This document shows, piece after piece, positions 25,433 to 33,560 of a stretch of DNA of 64,000 bases (the first letter of the stretch is position 1; each line of letters begins with the position of its first letter). The notes beneath the pieces are model-generated. The model made no database searches and was not told the DNA's origin. It worked only from the letters and a program-made list of their open reading frames with translations. The stretch is from positions 1,612,001-1,676,000 of the forward strand of contig OZ255631.1 in NCBI GenBank assembly GCA_965276835.1. The letters are read 5' to 3'. Position numbers and translations under genes: made by a program. The DNA comes from BOG-932 sp965276835. GTDB taxonomy: Bacteria; Pseudomonadota; Alphaproteobacteria; BOG-932; Roseiterribacteraceae.

Positions 25433-26800
25433 ATGAAACTCAGCCAACTGACAGGCTATATCAGCGCGTCGAACGTACCGGCCCCGGTGCGCGCGGAGAT
25501 CACCGCGCTCCTGTATCCGCGATCGTTCCGGATCGGCACGTCGATCTTCAACTCGATCCTCTATGGGGTCGTGCTGACCTATCTGATGCGCAACTGGCTA
25601 CCCGCGATCTGGACGGTGGTGGCGCTCGCGATCTGCGCCAACCGCACCTACGACTGGTGGCTGTTTCAGCAAAAGCCGACGCGTTTCACGAATAGCGAAT
25701 GGATTCGGCGCTTTACGCTCCGCTTTCTGCCGTTCGGCCTGTGGTGGGGCGTATCGGCGGTGGTCATGTTCCTGTCGGACGACCCACTGCTGCTGGCGAT
25801 CACCGTGCTGTCCACGGACGCCATGTCGGCCGGCGCGGTCTGCTCCTATCCGGCGCACCCGCCGGCGTCGCTGGTCTTCGTCATTCCAGCGATGGTGTCA
25901 TTCGGCGTGGCGGGCCTGATTCACGGCCATCTGATCGGCAATTTCATCGCGCTGGTCGAACTGGTGCTGATCGCCAATTATCTGATTATCTGTGCCGAAT
26001 TCTATCGCTCAGCCGTGAGCGGCATGATCTTGCACGACGAGAAATCGGTGCTGGCCGACAATCTGGCGGAGGCTCACGCCGCGTTGCAGCGGGAAGGAAC
26101 CGCGAAGTCGGAGTTCCTGGCCCATATGAGCCACGAACTGCGCACGCCGCTGAACGCCATCATCGGCTTTTCGGACGTGATCAACACCGAGACGTTCGGA
26201 CCGATCGGGAACGAGCGGTATCGGGACTATCTGAAGGATATCCAGTCGTCCGCCGACCATCTACTGCATATCGTCAACGAAATTCTGGACCTTGCGCGGA
26301 TCGAGGCCGGCGAACTGACGCTCGATCCCACCGAAGTCGATCCACGCTATATCGCTCAGTTCACGATGCGGCTCGTCGAACAGCAGGCGCTCGGCAGGCA
26401 ACTGACGGCAAGTTTCAGTGTTGCGACCGAGTTGACCGACAAATATCTGCAGACCGATGAAATCCGCCTCAAACAGATACTCATCAATCTGATGTCGAAC
26501 GCCGTGAAATTCACCGAACCCGGCGGGTCGATCCGACTCGATGTCGGCGTTCGCGGCCCGGACGTCTATTTCGCGGTCGAGGATACCGGCGTCGGGATGA
26601 CCGAGGATGAGATCACCAAGGCGCTGCAGCCATTCATGCAGGTCGGCAACCCGATGCACCGGCGGGAAGGTACAGGCCTCGGCCTGCCGCTCAGCCGCCA
26701 GCTGATCCAGCGGTTGGGCGGCACATTCGAGATCGTCAGCAGCCCCGCCGTCGGCACCACGGTAACGATCGCGCTGCCGTTCCGGACGACCGCCCCCTAG
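25433..26800 (+). CDS. Membrane histidine kinase (orphan)
   Basis: 455 aa. About six hydrophobic helices occupy residues 30-200 with no obvious extracellular domain. A linker follows, then HisKA with His234 in LAHMSHELRTPLNAIIGFSDVI, and HATPase with LINLMSNAVKFTEPGGS, VEDTGVGM and GTGLGLPLSRQLIQRLGG. The HisKA stretch (FGPIGNERYRDYLKDIQSSADHLL) closely parallels that of the kinase at 22341-24146, so the two probably share a response regulator encoded elsewhere. Its end overlaps the metH stop by 4 bp (convergent). Confidence 0.9.
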   Translation: MKLSQLTGYISASNVPAPVRAEITALLYPRSFRIGTSIFNSILYGVVLTYLMRNWLPAIWTVVALAICANRTYDWWLFQQKPTRFTNSEWIRRFTLRFLPFGLWWGVSAVVMFLSDDPLLLAITVLSTDAMSAGAVCSYPAHPPASLVFVIPAMVSFGVAGLIHGHLIGNFIALVELVLIANYLIICAEFYRSAVSGMILHDEKSVLADNLAEAHAALQREGTAKSEFLAHMSHELRTPLNAIIGFSDVINTETFGPIGNERYRDYLKDIQSSADHLLHIVNEILDLARIEAGELTLDPTEVDPRYIAQFTMRLVEQQALGRQLTASFSVATELTDKYLQTDEIRLKQILINLMSNAVKFTEPGGSIRLDVGVRGPDVYFAVEDTGVGMTEDEITKALQPFMQVGNPMHRREGTGLGLPLSRQLIQRLGGTFEIVSSPAVGTTVTIALPFRTTAP

Positions 26801-29800
26801 ACGCTGAAATACTTCGCCTTGGGGTGATGAACGATCAACGCCGAGGTCGACTGCTCCGGATGGATCTGGAACTCGTCCGACAGCGATGCGCCGATACGCC
26901 CGGCATCCAGCAGCTTGAAGATCGGTTCCTGATCCTCAAGGCGTGGGCAAGCCGGATAACCGAACGAATAGCGGCTGCCATGATAACCCTGGCCCAGCAT
27001 CGCCTCGATCTCACGCGCGTCCTCATTGGCAAAGCCAAGCTCGGACCGGACGCGCTTATGGACGAATTCCGCCATCGCCTCAGCCATCTCCACGCCCAGG
27101 CCATGCAAATAGAGATAATCCTGGTAGCGGTTCTCCGCGAACCACTCATGCGCGATGTCGCTCACCTTTGGGCCCATCGTCACGACTTGGAATGCCACCA
27201 CGTCGCGCTCACCTGAATCGATGTCGCGGAAAAAGTCTGCGATGCACTCGCCGTCCGCCCGCGCCTGGCGCGGCAGGGTGAAGCGTGCGAGCTCCGTCTG
27301 GCCGTCCTCTTCGAAAACGACGAGATCGTCGCCCTCCCCGGCTGCCTTCCAGTAACCATAGACCGCCTGCGGCTGAAGAATCTGCTGCTGGTCGCAGATA
27401 TCCAGCATGCGGCGCATTACCGGCCGCAATTCCTGGCGTGCCCAACTCAGGAATTCCTCCAGGCTCCGGCCAGCCTTGCGGAAACCCCACTGGAATTGGA
27501 ACAGCGAGCGTTCGTTGATGTAGGGCACCAGCGCCCGCGGATCGACATGGTCGATCACCCGTGCCCCCCAAAACGGCGGCGGGGGCACATCGACACCGAC
27601 AGCCAACGTGTTGCGGCGGACCTTCGCATATTCCTTATCGACAGGCGGCGCGGCATCGGTCGCGACGCCCAATTTGCGTTTCTGATTCGATGGCTTGCCG
27701 ACCCGCTTCTTCTGGATCGCCGCGAGATAGTCGTCGAACCCGTTGGTCTTGACCTTGTCCATCAGGCCCAACCCGTCGAACGCATCGCGGGCATAGGCGA
27801 CACGGCCGCTCCCGTAGGATTCGACGCAGTCGTCCTCGACATAATTGCGGGTCAGCGCGGCACCGCCGAGGAAGATCGGGATGTCGATACCCTCACGGGT
27901 CATCTCGACCAGATTCTCCCGCATCACGACGGTCGATTTGACCAGCAGGCCGGACATGCCGATGGCGTCGGCCTTATGCTCGCGCGCGGCTGCCATGATA
28001 TTGGCCAACGGCTGCTTGATGCCCAGGTTGATTACCCGATAGCCGTTATTGGTCAGGATGATGTCGACCAGGTTCTTGCCGATATCGTGAACGTCACCCT
28101 TCACCGTGGCCAACACGATCGTGCCCTTTTCCTGGCCTTCCACTTTTTCCATGAAGGGTTCCAGATAGGCGACCGATGCCTTCATCGTCTCGGCGGATTG
28201 CAGAACGAACGGCAACTGCATCTTCCCCGCGCCAAACAGTTCCCCGACCACTTTCATGCCGTCCAGCAGGATCGTGTTGATGATATCCAGCGGCGCGTGC
28301 GTCTTCATCGCATCGGCAAGTTCCTCTTCCAGCCCCTTGCGGTCGCCATCGACGATCCGAAGCTTCAGCCGTTCCTCGACCGTTTCCGGCCGGACGCGCG
28401 CGGTCGTTTCCGTCGCCTTGCGATCAGCGAAATGCGCCAGCAAGGCGTGCAGCGGGTCGTAACTTTCTTCACGCCGATCATAGATCAGGTCTTCCATGAT
28501 CTTGACCTCATCCTCGGGGATCAGATGCAGCGGCGCGATCTTCGACACGTGGACGATGGCGCCGGTCATGCCGGCTTTGACCGCGTGATCGAGGAAGACG
28601 GAGTTCAGCACATGCCGCGCGGCCGGGTTGAGACCGAAGGAGATGTTCGACAGACCCAATATGATCTGGACGTCCGGAAACTCCTCGCGGATCAGCCGGA
28701 TGCCCTCGATGGTTTCAAGGCCGAGCTTGCGGTCGTCCTCGTTGCCGGTGGCGATGGTGAACGTCAGCGGATCGATCAGCAGGTCGCTTTGCGGCAGGCC
28801 ATGCTTGCTGCAGGCGAAATCGATCAGGCGGCGCGCGATCCGCAGCTTATCCTCGGCGGTCTTGGCCATGCCGACTTCGTCGATGGTCAGCGCGATCACG
28901 GCGCAGCCGAATTTCTTGGCCAGGATCAGTCGGTCCTCGGCATGCTTCTCCCCATCCTCGAAATTGATCGAGTTGATGATCGCCTTGCCGCCATAGAGCT
29001 TCAGCGCGGCCTCGATCACCGGCGTCTCGGTGGAATCGATGACCAGCGGCGCCGTCACGGCGCCGGTCAGCCTTGTGACGACGGCATCCATTTCGCCGGT
29101 CTCGTCGCGGCCGACAAAGGCGGTGCAAACATCGAGAGCGTTCGACCCTTCCTTGACCTGATCCTTCGCCATCTCGACGCAGCCATCCCAATCATGGGCT
29201 TCCTGTAGCTGGCGCCATTTCTTGCTGCCGTTGGCGTTGCAGCGTTCACCGATGGAGAAGTAGGCGTTCTCCTGACGCAATGCGGTCTGCCCGTAGAGCG
29301 AGGCAACCGACGGCACCCAAAGCGGCGAACGCTTCTTCGGTTCGGGGCGAATCTTGTTGCCGCCCAGGCGGCGCAGAAGCTGATCCAGGGCATTGATATG
29401 GGCCGGGGTCGTACCGCAGCAGCCGCCCACCAGATTGACACCGTCCTCATGGATGAAGCGTTCCAGCCAGATCGCCATTTCATTGGGCGACAGCGGATAT
29501 TTGGTTTGGCCGTCGACCAGTTCGGGCAAGCCGGCATTGGGTTGGACCGAAATCAGCCCCTCCCAGCTTTCCGACAGGAACTTCACATGCTCCGCCATCT
29601 CCTGCGGGCCAGTGGCGCAGTTCAATCCCATCAGCGGAACGTCCAGCGCATCGATGACCGTCGCGGCGGCGGCGATATCCGGGCCGACCAGCAGCGTTCC
29701 TGTCGTTTCGACGGTAACCTGGACGAAGATCGGTGTATCGGTCCCGGCCTCTTTACGCGCCACTTTCGCCGCATTGACGGCTGCTTTTATTTGTAGGGTG

Positions 29801-30294
29801 TCTTGGCAGGTTTCGATCAGGACGCCATCGACCGCACCGGCGATCAGGCCGCGCGCCTGAACGATCAGCCCGGCCTCCAGTCTGTCATAGGCGATATGGC
29901 CGAGGCTGGGCAGTTTGGTGCCCGGCCCGATCGAGCCCAGCACGAAATGTTCCTTGCCTTGCCCGAATTTCTCGATCGCCTCGCGCGCCAGTTCGCCGGC
30001 GCGTTGGTTGATCTCGTGCGCACGATCTTCCAGCCCGTCGAACTCTGCCAGCGTGATCGGCGAGCCGCCGAAGCTATTGGTCTGGACGATATCCGACCCG
30101 GCCTCGAGATAGCCGCGATGAATTTCGTGCACGATGTCGGGCCGCGACAGGTTCAAGACTTCGGTGCAGTTTTCCTGCCCCCAATAGTCGCGCTCGACAT
30201 CCAGGTCCATCGCCTGGACCCGGCTGCCGGTGCCGCCGTCGCACAGCAGAACGCGTTCATTCAGGGCATCGATCAGTTTAGCCAATGACTTCAT
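26797..30294 (-). CDS. metH: Cobalamin-dependent methionine synthase
   Basis: 1165 aa, full four-module enzyme: homocysteine domain with zinc ligands Cys226, Cys292 and Cys293 (GLNCATG, GGCCGTT), pterin/methyl-THF domain, B12 cap and Rossmann domain with the cobalt-ligand His736 in DVHDIGKN, and the C-terminal SAM reactivation domain (ends YFSV). Methylates homocysteine from 5-methyl-THF. The ATG at 30294 was chosen because MKSLAKLIDALNERVLLCDGGTG matches the family; the frame extends to 30351 inside metF. It overlaps metF by 17 bp, so the two are translationally coupled. Unlike some alphaproteobacteria, the gene is not split. Confidence 0.97.
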   Translation of the reverse strand: MKSLAKLIDALNERVLLCDGGTGSRVQAMDLDVERDYWGQENCTEVLNLSRPDIVHEIHRGYLEAGSDIVQTNSFGGSPITLAEFDGLEDRAHEINQRAGELAREAIEKFGQGKEHFVLGSIGPGTKLPSLGHIAYDRLEAGLIVQARGLIAGAVDGVLIETCQDTLQIKAAVNAAKVARKEAGTDTPIFVQVTVETTGTLLVGPDIAAAATVIDALDVPLMGLNCATGPQEMAEHVKFLSESWEGLISVQPNAGLPELVDGQTKYPLSPNEMAIWLERFIHEDGVNLVGGCCGTTPAHINALDQLLRRLGGNKIRPEPKKRSPLWVPSVASLYGQTALRQENAYFSIGERCNANGSKKWRQLQEAHDWDGCVEMAKDQVKEGSNALDVCTAFVGRDETGEMDAVVTRLTGAVTAPLVIDSTETPVIEAALKLYGGKAIINSINFEDGEKHAEDRLILAKKFGCAVIALTIDEVGMAKTAEDKLRIARRLIDFACSKHGLPQSDLLIDPLTFTIATGNEDDRKLGLETIEGIRLIREEFPDVQIILGLSNISFGLNPAARHVLNSVFLDHAVKAGMTGAIVHVSKIAPLHLIPEDEVKIMEDLIYDRREESYDPLHALLAHFADRKATETTARVRPETVEERLKLRIVDGDRKGLEEELADAMKTHAPLDIINTILLDGMKVVGELFGAGKMQLPFVLQSAETMKASVAYLEPFMEKVEGQEKGTIVLATVKGDVHDIGKNLVDIILTNNGYRVINLGIKQPLANIMAAAREHKADAIGMSGLLVKSTVVMRENLVEMTREGIDIPIFLGGAALTRNYVEDDCVESYGSGRVAYARDAFDGLGLMDKVKTNGFDDYLAAIQKKRVGKPSNQKRKLGVATDAAPPVDKEYAKVRRNTLAVGVDVPPPPFWGARVIDHVDPRALVPYINERSLFQFQWGFRKAGRSLEEFLSWARQELRPVMRRMLDICDQQQILQPQAVYGYWKAAGEGDDLVVFEEDGQTELARFTLPRQARADGECIADFFRDIDSGERDVVAFQVVTMGPKVSDIAHEWFAENRYQDYLYLHGLGVEMAEAMAEFVHKRVRSELGFANEDAREIEAMLGQGYHGSRYSFGYPACPRLEDQEPIFKLLDAGRIGASLSDEFQIHPEQSTSALIVHHPKAKYFSV

Positions 30295-31174
30295 CCTGCG
30301 CGTGAACACCGAGCCCCAGCGACCGGCAAATGCCGAGCACCAACTCGGCACGGTTCAACGTGTAAAAGTGGAAATTCCGGATGCCGAGCGCATAGAGCGT
30401 CTTGCACTGGTCGAGCGCAATTTCGGTGGCAACCGTGTGACGCGCGGCCGGATCGTCTTCCAGCCCGGCGAAGCGTGCGCCGACGGCCGCCGGAATCGAG
30501 ACATTGCCCGATTTCGCCATCTTGGCGGCGTGAGAAAAATTGGTGAGCGGCAGGATGCCCGGCACGATCGGCACGATAATGCCGGCTTTCCGTGCCTGCT
30601 CCAAGAAACGCGCGTAACAATCCGAATCGAAGAAGAAATTGGTAATCGCCCGTGTTGCCCCCGCGTCGATCTTGCGCTTCAGCGCATCGAGATCGAAGGC
30701 CGCGCTCGGTGCCTGCGGGTGGCATTCCGGATAGGCAGCCACGCTGATTTCGAACGGGTGAAGGCGCAACAGGCCCGCGACCAACTCATTGGCATAGGCA
30801 TAGCCGCCCGGCGTCGGCACGAAGACGCCGTCGATCCCGCCCGGCGGGTCGCCGCGCAGCGCCACGATATGGCGAATACCCGCCTGCCAATAGGCATCGG
30901 CGATGGCGTCAATCTCATCGCGCGTCGCGTTCACGCAGGTGAGGTGTGCCGCCGCCGGCACGCGCAGGTCGTTCTGGATCCGGCTGACCACCGCATGGGT
31001 CCGCTCGCGCGTCGACCCGCCGGCGCCATAGGTCACGGACATGAAGGCCGGCGCGACCGGAGCGAGCGTCTCCACGGCATCCCACAGCTGCCGCTCCATC
31101 GCCTCGGTCTTCGGCGGGAAGAACTCGAAGCTGACGGCGATTTCGTTCACCTTGCTTTCAGCGGGCTGCATCAT
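30278..31174 (-). CDS. metF: 5,10-Methylenetetrahydrofolate reductase
   Basis: 298 aa FAD-dependent TIM barrel. Reduces methylene-THF to methyl-THF, the methyl donor for the downstream MetH. Visible features: SFEFFPPKTEAME N-terminus, FMSVTYGAGGSTRERT, ALRGDPPGG, and the FFFDSDCY segment. Its ATG overlaps the stop of the upstream ArsR-methyltransferase gene (ATGA), and its 3' end overlaps metH. It is the middle gene of a three-gene methionine operon. Confidence 0.97.
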   Translation of the reverse strand: MMQPAESKVNEIAVSFEFFPPKTEAMERQLWDAVETLAPVAPAFMSVTYGAGGSTRERTHAVVSRIQNDLRVPAAAHLTCVNATRDEIDAIADAYWQAGIRHIVALRGDPPGGIDGVFVPTPGGYAYANELVAGLLRLHPFEISVAAYPECHPQAPSAAFDLDALKRKIDAGATRAITNFFFDSDCYARFLEQARKAGIIVPIVPGILPLTNFSHAAKMAKSGNVSIPAAVGARFAGLEDDPAARHTVATEIALDQCKTLYALGIRNFHFYTLNRAELVLGICRSLGLGVHAQDEVIG

Positions 31175-32160
31175 TGGAACAACTCGAAATTACTCTCGGC
31201 CTGCGCGACGGCTTGATGGGATTCGATTGGGGCGGATCGCTCGGCGCGCCACAATTTGACCGTCAACTGACCGCCCGGCAAGGCTACGGGGCGCCCCACC
31301 AGCAGGCCGGCGTCCTCCATCCATTCGCCGATTTGCGCGTCGGTGAAACCGGGCCAGCGGTGCGCATGGTCCGCGCCTAGCAGCGTCGAATCGTGCGGCG
31401 CGAAATCCACCAATATCAACCGGCCGCGCGGTCGCAGCACCCGCGCCGCCTCGGCAATCACGAGATCGGGGTCGGGCAGGAAATGCAGCACCATATGCGA
31501 CAGCACGATGTCGAAACTGTTGTCGGCGAACGGAAGCTGCTCCGCCGACGCACGCCGCAGCGAACAGTTCCGGTATTCCGGCGAATCAAGATTGGCACGG
31601 GCAACGGCGAGCATTTCGCGCGAAAGATCGACGCCGACTGCGTTCTCGGCGTTGCCGGCGCAAAGTTGCAGCATGCGGCCGGTTCCCGTGCCGAGATCGA
31701 GCAAATCGCCGACTTTCTTGCGCGGCAGCAGCTTGCGGATCGCCTGTTCGACATCCGCTTCCGGAATATGCAGCGAGCGGATCGCGTCCCAATCGGCGGC
31801 ATGACGCTGGAAATAGCTCTCCGCGCTAACCGCCCGGCTGCGCCGGATCGTGGAAAGACGGCGGCGATCCAGCACGCGGACGGCGTCATCGTTATCGAGA
31901 TTGTTAAGGCATCCGCGTACCGCCTCGCCCGCGAGGCCGGCGGAGAGCCTGAAATAGACGTTTACGCCCTCGGGCGAGCGCTCCAGCACGCCCGCGTCGC
32001 AGAGCAGCTTCAGATGGCGGGATAGGCGCGGCTGGCTCTGCCCCAGGATCGTCACGAGATCGCTGACCGTCAGCTCGCTCTCAGCCAACAGCGCGGCAAG
32101 ACGCAGCCGCGTGGGCTCAGCGACGGCACGGAGCGCCTCAACGAGAGCGCCACTATCCAT
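31171..32160 (-). CDS. ArsR-type regulator fused to SAM-dependent methyltransferase
   Basis: 329 aa from the ATG at 32160. Residues ~1-90 form an ArsR winged helix (EALRAVAEPTRLRLAALLAESELTVSDLVTILGQSQPRLSRHLKLLCDAGVL). From ~125 on is a class I methyltransferase (VGDLLDLGTGTGRMLQLCAG; DLSREMLAVAR; LPFADNSFDIVLSHMVLHFLPDP). This fusion commonly heads metF/metH operons in Alphaproteobacteria and is thought to sense SAM or SAH, but the ligand is inference here. The open frame to 32211 runs through a 24-bp near-palindrome that is better read as its operator, which is why the inner ATG was chosen. Confidence 0.9.
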   Translation of the reverse strand: MDSGALVEALRAVAEPTRLRLAALLAESELTVSDLVTILGQSQPRLSRHLKLLCDAGVLERSPEGVNVYFRLSAGLAGEAVRGCLNNLDNDDAVRVLDRRRLSTIRRSRAVSAESYFQRHAADWDAIRSLHIPEADVEQAIRKLLPRKKVGDLLDLGTGTGRMLQLCAGNAENAVGVDLSREMLAVARANLDSPEYRNCSLRRASAEQLPFADNSFDIVLSHMVLHFLPDPDLVIAEAARVLRPRGRLILVDFAPHDSTLLGADHAHRWPGFTDAQIGEWMEDAGLLVGRPVALPGGQLTVKLWRAERSAPIESHQAVAQAESNFELFQ

Positions 32161-32170
32161 GATGATATCC

Positions 32171-32194
32171 AGACATAAGGATATCTTTATGTCT
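32171..32194 (-). promoter_or_regulatory. Palindromic operator of the arsR-MT/metF/metH operon
   Basis: A 24-bp near-perfect palindrome with arms AGACATAA and TTATGTCT around a GATATC core (22 of 24 positions symmetric). An additional GATATCC/GGATATC pair (32164-32170, 32179-32185) overlaps it. On the minus strand a TTGACT -35 (32211-32206) places the -10 and start site inside the palindrome. The adjacent ArsR-type protein is the obvious ligand, giving autoregulation of methionine synthesis. Confidence 0.72.
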
Positions 32195-32215
32195 CGGAGA
32201 GAAAGAGTCAAGTCC

Positions 32216-32238
32216 TGAGCCGCGCACCGCGCGGCTCA
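32216..32238 (-). terminator. GC-rich hairpin between LLM gene and met operon promoter
   Basis: Perfect 9-bp stem TGAGCCGCG / CGCGGCTCA with a 5-nt loop. No U-tract follows on either strand. It lies just upstream of the -35 of the met operon, 58 bp after the end of the LLM gene. It may insulate the two units, but its role is uncertain. Confidence 0.4.
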
Positions 32239-32295
32239 CCTGGAAGCCGGCTGGCGGGTTACGCGTTGCTAAAACTCGCCCTACGCCCTGAGCAA

Positions 32296-33447
32296 TTACT
32301 TCCTTTCAACCTCCGCCGCGTGCTTTGCGAACGCGGCCTGGGTCGCCGCCGAGAACACCTTGACGAAGCCTTCGCGGCCTTCACGAGCCCAATCAAAGGA
32401 TTTTTGGCGATTGGCGTTGCTCTGGTTGATCGCCGGCAGCACATAGCGGGCCAGCATTTCGTGCGATCGCTTGGTGTTCTCGAAGCTGGCCCAATTCTTT
32501 TCCAGCATCAGCAAGCAACCGAAATCTGGCACCTTCTGCTCAAGCCGGCGAATCTGCTCGATAGCGTCGTCCGGCGTGCCGACGACGATCTCGCCCTTTT
32601 CAAGCTGAACTTCGAGCGGCACATGTCCCGGCGAGTCCGGCAGATGGGCCGACTGGTTCAGGATATAGCGGTTGAACCGCTCATAGCCTTCGCGAACATC
32701 GGCCAGCGCCTTTTCCCGGGTTTCGGCAATATAGACATCGGTGGCGCAACGGATCGTGTTGGGGTCCTTGCGATAGCCGAGCTTCTCCGAAGTCTCCTGA
32801 GCGATACGCCAGTTGGTCGACAGCGCATCGAAACCGCCCCGCATGGTCGAGGCCAGGCACAGCATGCCGGCGCGGTGCTGGGCAGCCAAGGTGCCGCCAT
32901 TCGGCGAGAAGGTGCTGGCGACGCAAACTTCCATATCCGGATTGTAGGGCAACACCTGCACATGCGCGTCGTGCAGTTCGTACCAATCGGTGGTTTCGGT
33001 CACCCAATCGCCTTTCAGCAGACGGCGGATGACACCCAGCCCCTGGTCCAGCTTATTGCGGGAGTCGCTGACATTGAGGCCCAGCATATGGGCGTCGCTG
33101 ACCAATAGGCCCGGCCCGGCTCCGAAGATCACGCGGCCCATCGTCATCTGATCGAGTTGCGCGATGCGGTTCGCGACCATCAGCGGGTTGTGATAGGGCA
33201 GCGAGACGACACCGGTACCGAATTTGATCCGCCGCGTGCGTTGCGCCGCTGCCGCGATCATCAGTTCCGGCGAGGCGCTCATCTCATAGCCGCCGGTGTG
33301 GTGCTCGCCATACCAGCATTCGTCGAAGCCGATCTTATCGGCCCACTCGGCAAGCTCCAGATCGCGCTGGAAACACAGGGCCGGGTTTTCGTCCAACGGA
33401 TGGAACGGCGCCAGGAAAACCCCAAGCCGGAACGGAGCAGTACGCAC
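32296..33447 (-). CDS. LLM-class flavin-dependent monooxygenase
   Basis: 383 aa, GTG start at 33447 after GAGGTTATA. Bacterial-luciferase-like TIM barrel: RLGVFLAPFHPLDENPALCFQRDLELAEWADKIGFDECWYGEHHTGGYE, then RIKFGTGVVSLPYHNPLMVANRIAQLDQMTMGRVIFGAGPG. The C-terminal portion has VGTPDDAIEQIRRLE. Uses FMNH2 or F420 to oxidise an unknown substrate; LxxL substrate specificity cannot be read. Stands alone. A second LLM gene starts at 63248. Confidence 0.9.
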   Translation of the reverse strand: MRTAPFRLGVFLAPFHPLDENPALCFQRDLELAEWADKIGFDECWYGEHHTGGYEMSASPELMIAAAAQRTRRIKFGTGVVSLPYHNPLMVANRIAQLDQMTMGRVIFGAGPGLLVSDAHMLGLNVSDSRNKLDQGLGVIRRLLKGDWVTETTDWYELHDAHVQVLPYNPDMEVCVASTFSPNGGTLAAQHRAGMLCLASTMRGGFDALSTNWRIAQETSEKLGYRKDPNTIRCATDVYIAETREKALADVREGYERFNRYILNQSAHLPDSPGHVPLEVQLEKGEIVVGTPDDAIEQIRRLEQKVPDFGCLLMLEKNWASFENTKRSHEMLARYVLPAINQSNANRQKSFDWAREGREGFVKVFSAATQAAFAKHAAEVERK

Positions 33448-33560
33448 TATAACCTCGTCTAATCATGGTTCAGTCGAAAGCGACTGCCTGGTTAGACGAT
33501 GGGCGCGCCGATCCCCTCATACGACGAGACACGCTGTCGCATCATATCAGACCAGCGTTT

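Noticed and set aside
27496..29208. Long 570-codon open frame on the plus strand
   Set aside because: It is antisense to metH, whose protein motifs are unambiguous; the high GC content produces long antisense frames and the translation has no family features.
30294..32211. SAM or cobalamin riboswitch upstream of the methionine operon
   Set aside because: The leader between the probable promoter and the ATG at 32160 is only a few tens of bases and contains a DNA palindrome, with no riboswitch-like junction.
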